Below are positions 18,817 to 26,828 of a stretch of DNA of 34,461 nucleotides, piece by piece. The translations under genes were made by a program, and so were the position numbers. The stretch's first letter is position 1; each line of letters opens with the position of its first letter. The DNA is taken from assembly GCA_937861115.1 (NCBI GenBank), contig CALMBD010000126.1, forward strand, positions 1-34,461, written 5' to 3'. Under the pieces are notes generated by a model. That model made no database searches and was not told where the DNA came from. It worked only from the letters and a program-made list of their open reading frames with translations. Source of the DNA: an uncultured Bacteroidota bacterium (GTDB lineage Bacteria; Bacteroidota; Bacteroidia; Chitinophagales; Saprospiraceae).

Positions 18817-19635
18817 CTAGACGGCTACCTGGTACTCCCGCAGCGCTTCGTTGAGCGATACCTTTTTATCTGTACTTTCCTGTCGCTGGCCGATGATCAG
18901 TGCACAGGCAACCTGGTATTCGCCGGCCGGAAATTGCCGGGTATACGTACCTGGGATGACAACGGAACGCGCCGGAACCCTTCCCTTATATCTGACGGGC
19001 TCCGAACCCGTCACATCAATAATATGGGTGCTCTTGGTCAGTACCACATTGGCCCCGAGTACAGCCTCGCGCTCTACATGAACGCCTTCCACTACAATAC
19101 AGCGTGAACCGATAAAGCACTCGTCTTCTATGATAGTGGGCGTTGCCTGGGGCGGCTCCAGCACACCACCGATGCCCACACCGCCTGCGAGATGCACATT
19201 GCGTCCGATCTGGGCGCAGGAGCCTACAGTTGCCCAGGTATCCACCATTGTCCCGCTACCGACCCATGCGCCGATATTGACATAGGACGGCATCAAAATG
19301 GCGCCGCGTTCGATAAAGGAGCCGAAACGGGCCAGGGCCTGCGGTACCACGCGCACGCCTTTTTGCGCAAAACCGGTTTTGAGCGGAATCTTGTCGTGGT
19401 ATTCAAAGGGCCCCACCTCGATGGTTTGCATTTCCTGAATAGGAAAATAGAGCAATACAGCCTTCTTGATCCATTCATGTGTCGTCCAGACGCCGTCGGC
19501 GCCTTGTTCCGCAACACGTATCGCTCCGTTATCGAGCAGGGCAACTACTTCCCGGATTGCTTTTTTTACTTCCCAGTTCTGGAGCGTCGAACGGTCGTCC
19601 CAGGCAGATTCAATGGTTTTTCTTAAATCATCCAT
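18817..19635 (-). CDS. dapD: 2,3,4,5-tetrahydropyridine-2,6-dicarboxylate N-succinyltransferase
   Basis: DapD transfers a succinyl group from succinyl-CoA to tetrahydrodipicolinate in the succinylase branch of lysine and diaminopimelate synthesis, in the cytoplasm. The 272-residue length is nearly that of the E. coli enzyme. The N-terminal helical domain (about 1-95) is followed by the left-handed beta-helix of hexapeptide repeats (about 100-235), with FIERGAILMPSYVNIGAWV, GTMVDTWATVGSCAQIGRNV and GGVGIGGVLEPPQA as characteristic stretches. The start MDDLRKTIESAW fits the family. It lies 38 bases after mlaE and 21 before the RDD gene, all on the minus strand. Confidence 0.95.
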   Translation of the reverse strand: MDDLRKTIESAWDDRSTLQNWEVKKAIREVVALLDNGAIRVAEQGADGVWTTHEWIKKAVLLYFPIQEMQTIEVGPFEYHDKIPLKTGFAQKGVRVVPQALARFGSFIERGAILMPSYVNIGAWVGSGTMVDTWATVGSCAQIGRNVHLAGGVGIGGVLEPPQATPTIIEDECFIGSRCIVVEGVHVEREAVLGANVVLTKSTHIIDVTGSEPVRYKGRVPARSVVIPGTYTRQFPAGEYQVACALIIGQRQESTDKKVSLNEALREYQVAV

Positions 19636-19673
19636 GCGGTATTTCTTGATGTGCTGAAGTTTTAGAGTCTGTT

Positions 19674-20432
19674 TTACCCAGTCAGCAGCACGGCGATCAG
19701 GTAGTCGGCCAGCAGAATAATAATATCGCTGAACACCACGGCCCGGGTGCTGGCCTGGCCCAGCTCAATACTGCCTCCTTTTACATAATAGCCCTGGTAA
19801 CACGATACGCTGGTCAGAATGACCGCGAAGGTTACCGATTTTACGTACATCATAAATACATTGTACGGCTCAAAGAACGAGCGTACGCCCTGTATATACT
19901 CCGCATCGGTAATCAGGCCTGTAGGTACGCTGGCGAGGTAGCCTCCGATAACTGCCACAAAGGCCGAAAACGTGACCAACAGCGGAATAACGAAGACTGC
20001 TGCAATGAGTTTTGGCGTAATCAGGTAGGCTGCCGTATTAACGCCCATCACTTCCATGGCATCGATGTGTTCTTTTTGCCGCATGCCGCCGATTTCGGCA
20101 GCCATATTGGAGCCGACCTTGCCTGCAAGTACGAGGCAGGTGATGGTAGGCGACAGCTCAATCAGGGCCAGGTCGCGCACAATGTAGCCTATATAATAGC
20201 GCGGCACCAGTTGCCCGTCGAGCTGATAGGCAAATTGTACGGCTGCCACGGCGCCGATAAATATCGAGATCAGGCAAACAATAATGAGTGAACCGACGCC
20301 AATATCGTTCATCTGCCGTGCCGTCTCCTTCCAGTACATGGATAATTTCTCCGGGCGCGCCAGCGCCTGCTTCATCATGAGCAGGTATCGCCCGATATGA
20401 GTCAGGTAGTTGTACTTTGCGAGGAATTCCAT
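19674..20432 (-). CDS. mlaE: MlaE-type lipid ABC transporter permease
   Basis: A 252-residue inner-membrane permease of the MlaE/YrbE family, the membrane part of ABC systems that move phospholipids between inner and outer membranes. Visible features are the amphipathic N-terminal helix, several membrane segments (SLIIVCLISIFIGAVAAVQ, LIAAVFVIPLLVTFSAFVAV, and a last one near the C-terminus), and the conserved block LVLAGKVGSNMAAEIGGMR followed by EQIDAMEVMG-like sequence (here KEHIDAMEVMGV), which contacts the ATPase. The usual partners, the ATPase MlaF and the MCE protein MlaD, are not adjacent in this window: the next gene downstream is dapD, and the upstream gene is divergent. It heads the mlaE-dapD-RDD operon. 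Confidence 0.9.
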   Translation of the reverse strand: MEFLAKYNYLTHIGRYLLMMKQALARPEKLSMYWKETARQMNDIGVGSLIIVCLISIFIGAVAAVQFAYQLDGQLVPRYYIGYIVRDLALIELSPTITCLVLAGKVGSNMAAEIGGMRQKEHIDAMEVMGVNTAAYLITPKLIAAVFVIPLLVTFSAFVAVIGGYLASVPTGLITDAEYIQGVRSFFEPYNVFMMYVKSVTFAVILTSVSCYQGYYVKGGSIELGQASTRAVVFSDIIILLADYLIAVLLTG

Positions 20433-20486
20433 GCTTCAAAGGTTGAACTTTTTTTAAAACTTTGACCCGTAAAATTCAAATCATCG

Positions 20487-21194
20487 ATGGAAAAAACTGC
20501 TGTTATCACCGGAGCGACCAAAGGCCTTGGCCGTGCGATTGCCGAAATTTTTGCTCAAAATGGATTTGATCTTTGTGTTTGTGCGCGCACGGAAGCCGAT
20601 CTGGAGGCCATGCAGGACCAGTGGAAAGTGCGTTTTCCCGCGACAACGCTGCATATTTATCCTGCCGATGTCGGAAAAAAATCGGAAGTGATGGAGTTTG
20701 CGGCATTTGTCCGGAAAACCTGGTCGCACCTCGATGTGCTGGTCAACAATGCCGGCATATACCTGCCCGGCGGGGTATCCGACGAGCAGGACGGCACCCT
20801 CGAAACCCTGCTGGAGACCAACTTGTTCAGTGCTTATTATCTTACCCGGGGCCTGCTGCCGGTGATGTTGGCCCGCCAAAAGGGACATATTTTCAACATG
20901 TGCTCGATCGCCAGCATAATGGCCTATCCCAACGGCGGATCGTACAGTATCTCCAAGTTTGCCCTGCTGGGCTTTTCGAAATGCCTGCGGGAAGAAATGA
21001 AAACGGAAGGCATTAAAGTCACCTCCATTCTGCCCGGCGCTACCTGGTCGGACTCGTGGCACGGTGTCGACTTCCCGGAAGAGCGGCTGATGCAGTCCGG
21101 CGATATTGCAAGTGCCGTTTGGGGCTGCTACAATCTTTCTGACGCCGCTGTGGTGGAAGAATTGCTTATCCGGCCGCAACTGGGCGATTTATAA
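20487..21194 (+). CDS. SDR family NAD(P)-dependent oxidoreductase
   Basis: A 235-residue classical short-chain dehydrogenase/reductase. The Rossmann cofactor site is TGATKGLG (8-15), followed by NNAG (87-90), Asn112, and the catalytic Ser140, Tyr153 and Lys157 (SYSISK), at the standard spacing. Lys12 in the glycine-rich loop and Arg34 (CAR) point to NADPH. The C-terminus lacks obvious membrane segments, so it is cytoplasmic. The reaction cannot be assigned: SDRs of this kind range from ketoreductases to sepiapterin-reductase-like enzymes. It is divergent from mlaE with 54 bases between them, and a terminator follows. Confidence 0.9.
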   Translation: MEKTAVITGATKGLGRAIAEIFAQNGFDLCVCARTEADLEAMQDQWKVRFPATTLHIYPADVGKKSEVMEFAAFVRKTWSHLDVLVNNAGIYLPGGVSDEQDGTLETLLETNLFSAYYLTRGLLPVMLARQKGHIFNMCSIASIMAYPNGGSYSISKFALLGFSKCLREEMKTEGIKVTSILPGATWSDSWHGVDFPEERLMQSGDIASAVWGCYNLSDAAVVEELLIRPQLGDL

Positions 21195-21250
21195 CCACAA
21201 TTACCTGTGCTCAGGCAACCCGTTTGCCGGTCAGGTAGTCCTAATAACAA

Positions 21251-21271
21251 CCGGAAGATGCGCATTTCCGG
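21251..21271 (+). repeat. Hairpin before the SDR terminator
   Basis: CCGGAA (21251-21256) and TTCCGG (21266-21271) form a 6-base-pair stem with a 9-base loop, directly before the terminator stem. It may add to mRNA end stability. Confidence 0.4.
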
Positions 21272-21273
21272 CC

Positions 21274-21299
21274 CGCCGTTCCCGGGTAACGGCGTTTTT
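21274..21299 (+). terminator. Intrinsic terminator of the SDR gene
   Basis: CGCCGTT (21274-21280) pairs with AACGGCG (21288-21294) across a 7-base loop, followed by TTTTT. It lies 80 bases after the SDR stop. The rest of the 244-base gap to the next gene shows no further feature. Confidence 0.8.
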
Positions 21300-21438
21300 C
21301 ATTCCTAACGATTTTTGGTTTTTCGATTCCTGATTCGGGTCGGCATGTTGTTGCCGGCGCACAGCTATCGTCTTGCAGTGTCAAAAGCGTACTGCGGGCA
21401 AAAACCGTATTCAGCCAACTTAAACACATTCAGTCGAA

Positions 21439-22080
21439 ATGAGACAATTGATCTTTTTCTGCCTTCTTTTTACCCTGTATACCGCCTGTAAAAAAGAAAA
21501 AACCGAACCGGTCATTTATCCGGATTATGGCAACCTCCAGGTAGGTAACTACTGGATATATCAGCGATTTCTACTGGAAAACGGGGTGTATAAACCACAG
21601 AATACCATTGACAGCAATTATGTCGAAAAGGACACCCTGATCAACGGACAGACTTTTGCCAAATTGAAAAGTATCAAATTCGAAGCACCTACGGGAACAT
21701 ACCAATCCCTCTTTCTCCGCGATTCACTACACTATATCGTGGATGAAAAAGGGAAGATTTTGTTCTCGTCGGAAAATACTGTAGACACCTTTTCGACGGG
21801 TTACTTCATTCTTGATTTTCCCTCCATGGATACCGTTGCTTTTACATTCGCCAAAATGGATGAAGGCGTGTTCACGACAGACGTACCTGCCGGCAGTTTT
21901 CAGACCAAGAACTACAGATTTACCTATGTGTTGTACCCCGGCTGGTCGCAAGGCGGCGATACCCGTGATGTGATCAACCGGTATGCAGAAGACGTGGGTC
22001 TGGTGGAAGAAACACTCGGGGCCTACGTCGGGTCGCCCATTTACCCGGTGCGCCGGCTCATACGATACGGTAAAAACTGA
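21439..22080 (+). CDS. Hypothetical lipoprotein
   Basis: A 213-residue protein with a lipoprotein signal peptide: LYTAC puts the lipid-modified cysteine at residue 17, and CKKEK follows. The mature part is rich in aromatic and beta-forming residues (for example GNLQVGNYWIYQRFLLENG near the start) and resembles the uncharacterised beta-rich lipoproteins common in Bacteroidota. I do not recognise a named family. No membrane segments follow the signal. The gene converges on the TIGR02757 gene with only 8 bases between the stops. Confidence 0.7.
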   Translation: MRQLIFFCLLFTLYTACKKEKTEPVIYPDYGNLQVGNYWIYQRFLLENGVYKPQNTIDSNYVEKDTLINGQTFAKLKSIKFEAPTGTYQSLFLRDSLHYIVDEKGKILFSSENTVDTFSTGYFILDFPSMDTVAFTFAKMDEGVFTTDVPAGSFQTKNYRFTYVLYPGWSQGGDTRDVINRYAEDVGLVEETLGAYVGSPIYPVRRLIRYGKN

Positions 22081-22088
22081 CCGTCTGA

Positions 22089-22892
22089 TTAACCCCAAAA
22101 TTCCGCTTTTTTGTTTTCCAGAACCCCCAGACCGAACAACGCAAAATCGTACTTCACAGGATCCTCCGGGTCGAAGGCCCGGAGGTTTTGGGTGAGTTCC
22201 AGCACTGCCTGCCAATCGGCTTGCTTGCGCCTGAGCAACCCGAGGCGCCGTGCCACACGCTCCACGTGTACATCGAGCGGGATCAGCAGTTGGGCGGGTC
22301 GAATGGCCTTCCAGACACCGAAATCCACACCGGCGGTATCGGTGCGTACCATCCAGCGCAAAAACATATTGAGCCGTTTGCAGGTAGATCCGCGTTCCGG
22401 TGTGGCAACGTGTTTGCGCGTTCGCTGCGGAGCGTAAGGATGATCGAAAAAATCGCGGTGGAAGCCTGTCAGCGCTGGTTCTACGTTGGTATCACCGGGC
22501 TGCAGGTGTCGGGCAAAGGCGTGCTCGAGAGATTGGTTTTTCCGGTAAAACTGCTGCAGGAACTCGAGGAACCACAGCGTGTCGGTCGCCTGGAAGGTGC
22601 GGTGCTTGAAATCAAGGAAGCGGGCCCTGTCTTCTTCCACGTGATTGACGATAAAATCGTAGGGGGCGCCATCCATCAGTTCGACCAGGCGGTTGGCACT
22701 CTGGATGATGGTCTTGCGCTGGCCCCAGGCGAGGGTTGCCGTCCAAAAGCCGGTGATCTCGCGATCCTGCAACAACCCGAAACGGTGCGGTATCGACAGG
22801 GGGTCGTTCGGGATAAAATCAGGTGTATTATACCGCTGTACTGCCTCGTCGAGGTATTGGGACAGGTGCTTTTCCCCTATTTTTATCGTCAT
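22089..22892 (-). CDS. TIGR02757 (DUF2400) family protein
   Basis: A 267-residue cytoplasmic protein of the TIGR02757/DUF2400 family, which is widespread in Bacteroidota and has no established function. The recognisable stretches are the ITGFWTATLAWGQRKTIIQS region near residue 50, the KRLNMFLRWMVR block, the following IPLDVHVERVARRLGLL and the C-terminal DPVKYDFALFGLGV. The helical character and the LDVHVERVARRLG block recall helix-hairpin-helix DNA-repair proteins, but this similarity is by eye. It has its own promoter at 22951-22958 and is divergent from carA. Confidence 0.85.
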   Translation of the reverse strand: MTIKIGEKHLSQYLDEAVQRYNTPDFIPNDPLSIPHRFGLLQDREITGFWTATLAWGQRKTIIQSANRLVELMDGAPYDFIVNHVEEDRARFLDFKHRTFQATDTLWFLEFLQQFYRKNQSLEHAFARHLQPGDTNVEPALTGFHRDFFDHPYAPQRTRKHVATPERGSTCKRLNMFLRWMVRTDTAGVDFGVWKAIRPAQLLIPLDVHVERVARRLGLLRRKQADWQAVLELTQNLRAFDPEDPVKYDFALFGLGVLENKKAEFWG

Positions 22893-22950
22893 GCGGAGTT
22901 GCCTTACGGATTGGGTTGTGACACGGATTTCAGTTCATTGGCGCTTTCGT

Positions 22951-22958
22951 CAAAGTTA
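22951..22958 (-). promoter_or_regulatory. Probable -7 element of the TIGR02757 gene
   Basis: Read on the minus strand this is TAACTTTG, an exact TAnnTTTG element, about 59 bases before the gene. A CTG rather than TTG lies at the expected -33 distance (22977-22979). Confidence 0.5.
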
Positions 22959-23052
22959 TGACGCTTTGCTGCCCGGCAGGCAGAAAAAACAACATACAGG
23001 GTTCGATTTTCATATAAGGTTTGCATTTTTCTGAAAAGTCAGATTCTTACCC

Positions 23053-23060
23053 GACCTTTG
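23053..23060 (+). promoter_or_regulatory. Possible -7 element of the carA promoter
   Basis: GACCTTTG, followed by CG, lies 17 bases before the carA start. CTG at 23031-23033 is at the expected -33 distance (19 bases) but is not a perfect TTG. If used, the leader would be very short, about 10 bases. Confidence 0.45.
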
Positions 23061-23077
23061 CGACCCAAAATAACAAC

Positions 23078-24169
23078 ATGACAAAAGCCATTCTCCTGCT
23101 CGAAGACGGCACAATCTTTAGGGGCAAAGCCGGTGGAAAAATCGGCACCACAACCGGTGAAATCTGTTTCAACACCGGTATGACAGGCTACCAGGAAATT
23201 TTTACCGATCCTTCCTACAGCGGCCAGATATTGGTGGCCACCAATGTCCATATCGGAAATTACGGGATCAAGGACAATGAAGTGGAAAGCGAAAGCGTAA
23301 AGATCGCCGGTTTTGTTTGCCGCAATTTCAATATCGATTACAGCCGCATCCTGGCTGACCGAAGCATCCAGGACTATTTTGAAGCGGAAAATATCGTCGC
23401 CATTCACGATGTGGATACGCGGGCACTGGTGCAGCATATTCGCGAATGCGGGGCTATGAACTGCATTATCTCCTCTGAAACAGACGATCTGGATGTCCTG
23501 AAACAGCGCCTGGCCGATACGCCGGATATGGCCGGACTCGAATTGTCGAGCAGCGTGACGACGAAGTCGCCCTATTTTATCGGAAACGAAGCCGCAAAAT
23601 ACCGGATCGCCGTAATGGATTACGGCGTAAAGAAAAACATCCTGCGTTGCTTCGATCAGCGCGACTGCTACCTGAAGGTTTTTCCGGCCAGGACAGATTT
23701 TTCGGAGATAAAAGCCTGGAACCCCGACGGATATTTTCTTTCCAACGGCCCCGGCGACCCGTCCTCCATGCCTTACGCAGTAGAAACAGTGAAACAGATG
23801 CTGGCCGACGGGAAACCGCTTTTTGGCATCTGTCTCGGTCAGCAGTTGCTCGCGCTTGCAGCGGGCCTGCCCAGTTACAAACTGCACCACGGTCACCGCG
23901 GTATCAATCACCCGGTGAAAAACCTGCGGACCGGGAAAAGCGAAATTACCAGTCAAAACCACGGTTTCGGCGTGCTGGAACAGGCCGTGTACGACTCTCC
24001 CTCGCTGGTTGAGGCCACCCATATCAACCTGAACGATAATACGGTAGAAGGCATCCGTCTGAAAAACAAGCCCGCATTCAGCGTGCAATATCACCCCGAA
24101 GCAAGCCCCGGTCCGCACGATTCCCGGTATTTGTTCGACGAGTTTGTCGCCATGATGGCAAAGGTTTGA
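23078..24169 (+). CDS. carA: Carbamoyl-phosphate synthase small subunit
   Basis: CarA is the glutaminase subunit that supplies ammonia to CarB for carbamoyl phosphate, which feeds arginine and pyrimidine synthesis. This 363-residue protein has the N-terminal CPSase small-chain domain (about 1-150; LEDGTIFRGKAGG, then TGEICFNTGMTGYQEIFTDP) and a class I glutamine amidotransferase domain (about 185-360). The catalytic triad is Cys252 (FGICLGQQ), His339 and Glu341 (YHPEASPGPHD). The start was placed at MTKAILLLEDG, the usual family opening, which removes 19 unlikely residues of the longer frame. carB is not adjacent; a small hypothetical gene follows after 22 bases. Confidence 0.95.
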   Translation: MTKAILLLEDGTIFRGKAGGKIGTTTGEICFNTGMTGYQEIFTDPSYSGQILVATNVHIGNYGIKDNEVESESVKIAGFVCRNFNIDYSRILADRSIQDYFEAENIVAIHDVDTRALVQHIRECGAMNCIISSETDDLDVLKQRLADTPDMAGLELSSSVTTKSPYFIGNEAAKYRIAVMDYGVKKNILRCFDQRDCYLKVFPARTDFSEIKAWNPDGYFLSNGPGDPSSMPYAVETVKQMLADGKPLFGICLGQQLLALAAGLPSYKLHHGHRGINHPVKNLRTGKSEITSQNHGFGVLEQAVYDSPSLVEATHINLNDNTVEGIRLKNKPAFSVQYHPEASPGPHDSRYLFDEFVAMMAKV

Positions 24170-24191
24170 CGAATATCAACCCAAACTGTTT

Positions 24192-24758
24192 ATGGACATC
24201 TTCAAAGACATATCCCGCGTTATCAGTCCGGAACTGCCAAAGGATCTGGGCGATATGGATTCGCATCTCGATTTTATCTTGCCCAAGGTGATTCCCTACG
24301 GCGAAGACCTGCGGGAGGAAAACTTCTGGCTCAGCAAGCGCTGGAAGGAAGTACGCGACGATGAAGGTTTTCACGAGTCCATCCTGCATATTTTTAATGA
24401 AGGCGGCGAATACCTGCTTTCTCTGGACGGCAACGTGGCCAAGGGCAGTTGGAAGCGCCTGAACAAAGACAATACGCTTATACTCGAAATTGCGGGCAAG
24501 AGTGAATTGTTTGATCTTCGATTTTTGAGCCCGGAATTCCTGATCCTTACAAAACACGGCAACCAGGGTGTCAAAGGCCTGCGCCGCTATTTTTGCCTGG
24601 TACACGAGCCCGCTACCCGCTCAGGAGGGCGCGAACTGGACTGGCGCAATGTGATGGAGAAAATGTTCAATATCTGGCGGGAGAACAGCCTCAGCGTTTG
24701 GGCCTGGCTCGTTTTTATTGTGGCAATAGGTTTTTTTGTTTATTTGTCGTTCAGGTAA
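24192..24758 (+). CDS. Hypothetical tail-anchored protein
   Basis: I do not recognise this 188-residue protein. It has no signal peptide. The first 160 residues look like a small mixed alpha/beta domain with a stretch of beta strands (EYLLSLDGNVAKGSWKRLNK, then TLILEI and LFDLRFLSPEFLILTK). One hydrophobic segment lies at the very C-terminus (about 164-187, VWAWLVFIVAIGFFVYL). This pattern suggests a cytoplasmic domain held to the membrane by its tail. It follows carA by 22 bases and is probably co-transcribed with it, but nothing in the sequence suggests a role in carbamoyl phosphate synthesis. Confidence 0.7.
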   Translation: MDIFKDISRVISPELPKDLGDMDSHLDFILPKVIPYGEDLREENFWLSKRWKEVRDDEGFHESILHIFNEGGEYLLSLDGNVAKGSWKRLNKDNTLILEIAGKSELFDLRFLSPEFLILTKHGNQGVKGLRRYFCLVHEPATRSGGRELDWRNVMEKMFNIWRENSLSVWAWLVFIVAIGFFVYLSFR

Positions 24759-24812
24759 CTATCTGAGCAAAACCGGATACGCTTTCCCCGGCATTATTTT
24801 TATCACCATTTT

Positions 24813-24838
24813 GCCGCCTGCGGGCAGGTGGCGCTTTT
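24813..24838 (+). terminator. Hairpin with short T-run just before the symporter gene
   Basis: GCCGCCTGC (24813-24821) and GCAGGTGGC (24824-24832) can pair with one mismatch, though with so short a gap the innermost pairs would open to form the loop. GCTTTTG follows. It lies 54 bases after the preceding stop and ends only 6 bases before the symporter start, so it may end the carA transcript or regulate the symporter. Confidence 0.4.
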
Positions 24839-24844
24839 GTTGCT

Positions 24845-26533
24845 ATGCATATTATTGACTGGTTTGTATTGGTAGGCACGCTTGCCCTTGTTGTCGCATA
24901 CGGTATCTGGAAAAGCCGGAACATCGGTACAAGTGAAAACTTCCTGGCAGGCAAACGCGATTTACCCTGGTGGACGATCGGCCTGAGCATCATGGCTACA
25001 CAGGCCAGCGCGATTACCTTTCTGAGCACGCCCGGCCAGGGTTTTTCCGACGGGATGCAGTTTGTGCAGTACTACTTTGGCCTGCCGATCGCGATGGTAT
25101 TCCTGAGTATTTTCGTGTTGCCGGTCTACTACCGGCTGCGGGTAACCACTGCCTACGAATACCTCGAACAGCGTTTCGACCTGCGGATGCGCACGCTTAC
25201 AGCCATGTTATTTCTGCTCCAGCGCGGTATGGCGGCTGCGATCAGCATATATGCGCCGAGTATCATTCTCAGCGCGGTATTTGGCTGGAACCTTGCCCTG
25301 ACCAATTTTCTGATGGCGGTATTCGTGGTGATTTACACGACCTCCGGCGGCAGTTCAGCCGTGAGCCGAACCCAGGAGCTGCAAATGACGATCATGTTGT
25401 GCGGGCTTGTACTGGCTTTCTTCCTTGTGTTGTACAAATTGCCGCCCGAGGTCGGGCTTTCCGAAGCCTGGCAAATCGCAGGAGCAACCGGGAAAACGCA
25501 GGTGCTGGACTGGACTTTCCACTGGGAAGACCGTTACAATGTGTGGTCGGGAGTGCTGGGCGCGACCTTCCTTTTTCTTTCCTACTTCGGGACCGATCAG
25601 AGCCAGGTGGGGCGCTATCTGTCGGGAAAATCGCTGAGAGAAAGCCGTATTGGTCTGATTTTTAACGGGTTGATAAAGGTTCCTATGCAGTTCCTGGTAT
25701 TGTCGGTCGGGGTGATGGTCTTCGTTTTTTACCAGTTCAACCAATCGCCACTTCATTTCAACCAGGCCAACCGGGCCAAGGTGACGGGAACGCCTCAGGA
25801 GGCCGCGTTTGAACGGCTGGAGGCACGTGCCGACAGCCTGTTTCAGCAAAAACAGCTGGTGCTGAGTGATCTGACGGCGGGTTTGAATACTACAAACGAG
25901 GCTTTGTCTGAAAAGGCCAAACAGGAGTTGCGCGATATTGAACAGGAACGCGCCGGGTTGCGGGAGCAGGCCGCCCGCCTGGTCAAGGAGGCTTCGCCGC
26001 TGTCTGATCCCAACGACAAGGATTTTATTTTTATCAGTTTTATTTTGAAACACATACCGACGGGACTGGTCGGGCTGATGCTGGCAATGATATTCTGCGG
26101 CGCCTGGAGTACAACAGCGTCCGAGATCAGCGCTCTTACCGCCACCAGCGTATCCGATATCTATCGCCGGTCGTTTGTGCCCGACCGCGACGACAACCAC
26201 TATTTCCGGGTGTCAAAAATTGCGACGGTGCTTTGGGGAGCAATTATTACGGTTTTTGCCATTTATTTCGACCTGTTCGACAACCTGATCCAGGCGGTGA
26301 ACATGATCGGTTCAATCTTTTATGGCACCATTCTTGGGATATTTTTTACGGCGTTTTTTCTGAAACGCGTAGGCGGCAGGGCGGTGTTTTGGGCGGCGGT
26401 GCTAACCCAGTCGATTATTGTGTGGTTGTTTTTCGGGGTAAGCAAAGATCCGTTCCTGTGGTATAACCCCCTGGGTTGTGGTTTGGTGATGGGGCTGAGT
26501 CTTGTTTTTGAGCAAGTATTAAGGAGACGTTAA
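24845..26533 (+). CDS. Sodium:solute symporter (SSS family)
   Basis: A 562-residue inner-membrane transporter of the sodium:solute symporter family, which couples uptake of a small solute to sodium. The family core is visible: the N-terminal IIDWFVLVGTLALVVAYGIW segment, FLAGKRDLPWWTIGLSIMAT with the following SAITFLSTPG, the PVYYRLRVTTAYEYLEQRF block, and YTTSGGSSAVSRTQELQ. About 13 membrane segments are present. Residues of about 298-395 are a hydrophilic, coiled-coil-like insertion (from FNQSPLHFNQ to DPNDKDF) between two membrane segments, longer than in classical members such as PutP or SGLT. The solute cannot be assigned from sequence. Confidence 0.9.
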   Translation: MHIIDWFVLVGTLALVVAYGIWKSRNIGTSENFLAGKRDLPWWTIGLSIMATQASAITFLSTPGQGFSDGMQFVQYYFGLPIAMVFLSIFVLPVYYRLRVTTAYEYLEQRFDLRMRTLTAMLFLLQRGMAAAISIYAPSIILSAVFGWNLALTNFLMAVFVVIYTTSGGSSAVSRTQELQMTIMLCGLVLAFFLVLYKLPPEVGLSEAWQIAGATGKTQVLDWTFHWEDRYNVWSGVLGATFLFLSYFGTDQSQVGRYLSGKSLRESRIGLIFNGLIKVPMQFLVLSVGVMVFVFYQFNQSPLHFNQANRAKVTGTPQEAAFERLEARADSLFQQKQLVLSDLTAGLNTTNEALSEKAKQELRDIEQERAGLREQAARLVKEASPLSDPNDKDFIFISFILKHIPTGLVGLMLAMIFCGAWSTTASEISALTATSVSDIYRRSFVPDRDDNHYFRVSKIATVLWGAIITVFAIYFDLFDNLIQAVNMIGSIFYGTILGIFFTAFFLKRVGGRAVFWAAVLTQSIIVWLFFGVSKDPFLWYNPLGCGLVMGLSLVFEQVLRRR

Positions 26534-26636
26534 TTGCCCGTGATTGTGCCAGGCCGGTGAACGAAATTTGGGTGCAGGCCGTTAAGAACATAAAGACTGT
26601 ATACTCCATTCTCTCACTTTTAAATTGTTTAATCCT

Positions 26637-26705
26637 ATGTTGATTCTCACAGTTCTACTGCTCGTACTCCTCATTTTTGGCAATCGTATGCTCAAAGAGG
26701 CCTGA
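26637..26705 (+). CDS. Possible small membrane protein, 22 residues
   Basis: An ATG-started frame too short for standard gene calling. It encodes 22 residues: MLILTVLLLVLLIFG, long enough for one membrane helix, then the charged end NRMLKEA and a TGA stop. The AT-rich stretch before the start (TTTAATCCT) suits Bacteroidota translation, which does not need a Shine-Dalgarno sequence. A hairpin follows 12 bases after the stop and a strong terminator further on, so it could be its own transcript or the tail of the symporter message. It might be a small membrane regulator, a toxin-like peptide, or chance. Confidence 0.4.
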   Translation: MLILTVLLLVLLIFGNRMLKEA

Positions 26706-26717
26706 GGAGCACAACAC

Positions 26718-26752
26718 GGCGGCCAACCCTTTAAAATCATTGGTTTTCCGCC
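26718..26752 (+). repeat. Hairpin after the 22-codon ORF
   Basis: Arms at 26718-26728 and 26742-26752 match at 9 of 11 positions (GGCGG and AACC in the left arm pair with GGTT and CCGCC in the right), with two unpaired central positions and a 13-base loop. Confidence 0.4.
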
Positions 26753-26790
26753 CACCCATTCGTTTCCAGATAAAGCAATTGCATCATTAA

Positions 26791-26828
26791 AAAAGCGACA
26801 CCAGGATTTTCCCGGTGTCGCTTTTTTT
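26791..26828. terminator. Bidirectional intrinsic terminator
   Basis: AAAAGCGACACC (26791-26802) and GGTGTCGCTTTT (26814-26825) form a perfect 12-base-pair stem with an 11-base loop. A run of seven Ts ends at 26828 on the plus strand, and a run of As before the left arm serves as a T-run on the minus strand. It separates the convergent symporter and S8 protease genes. Confidence 0.9.
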
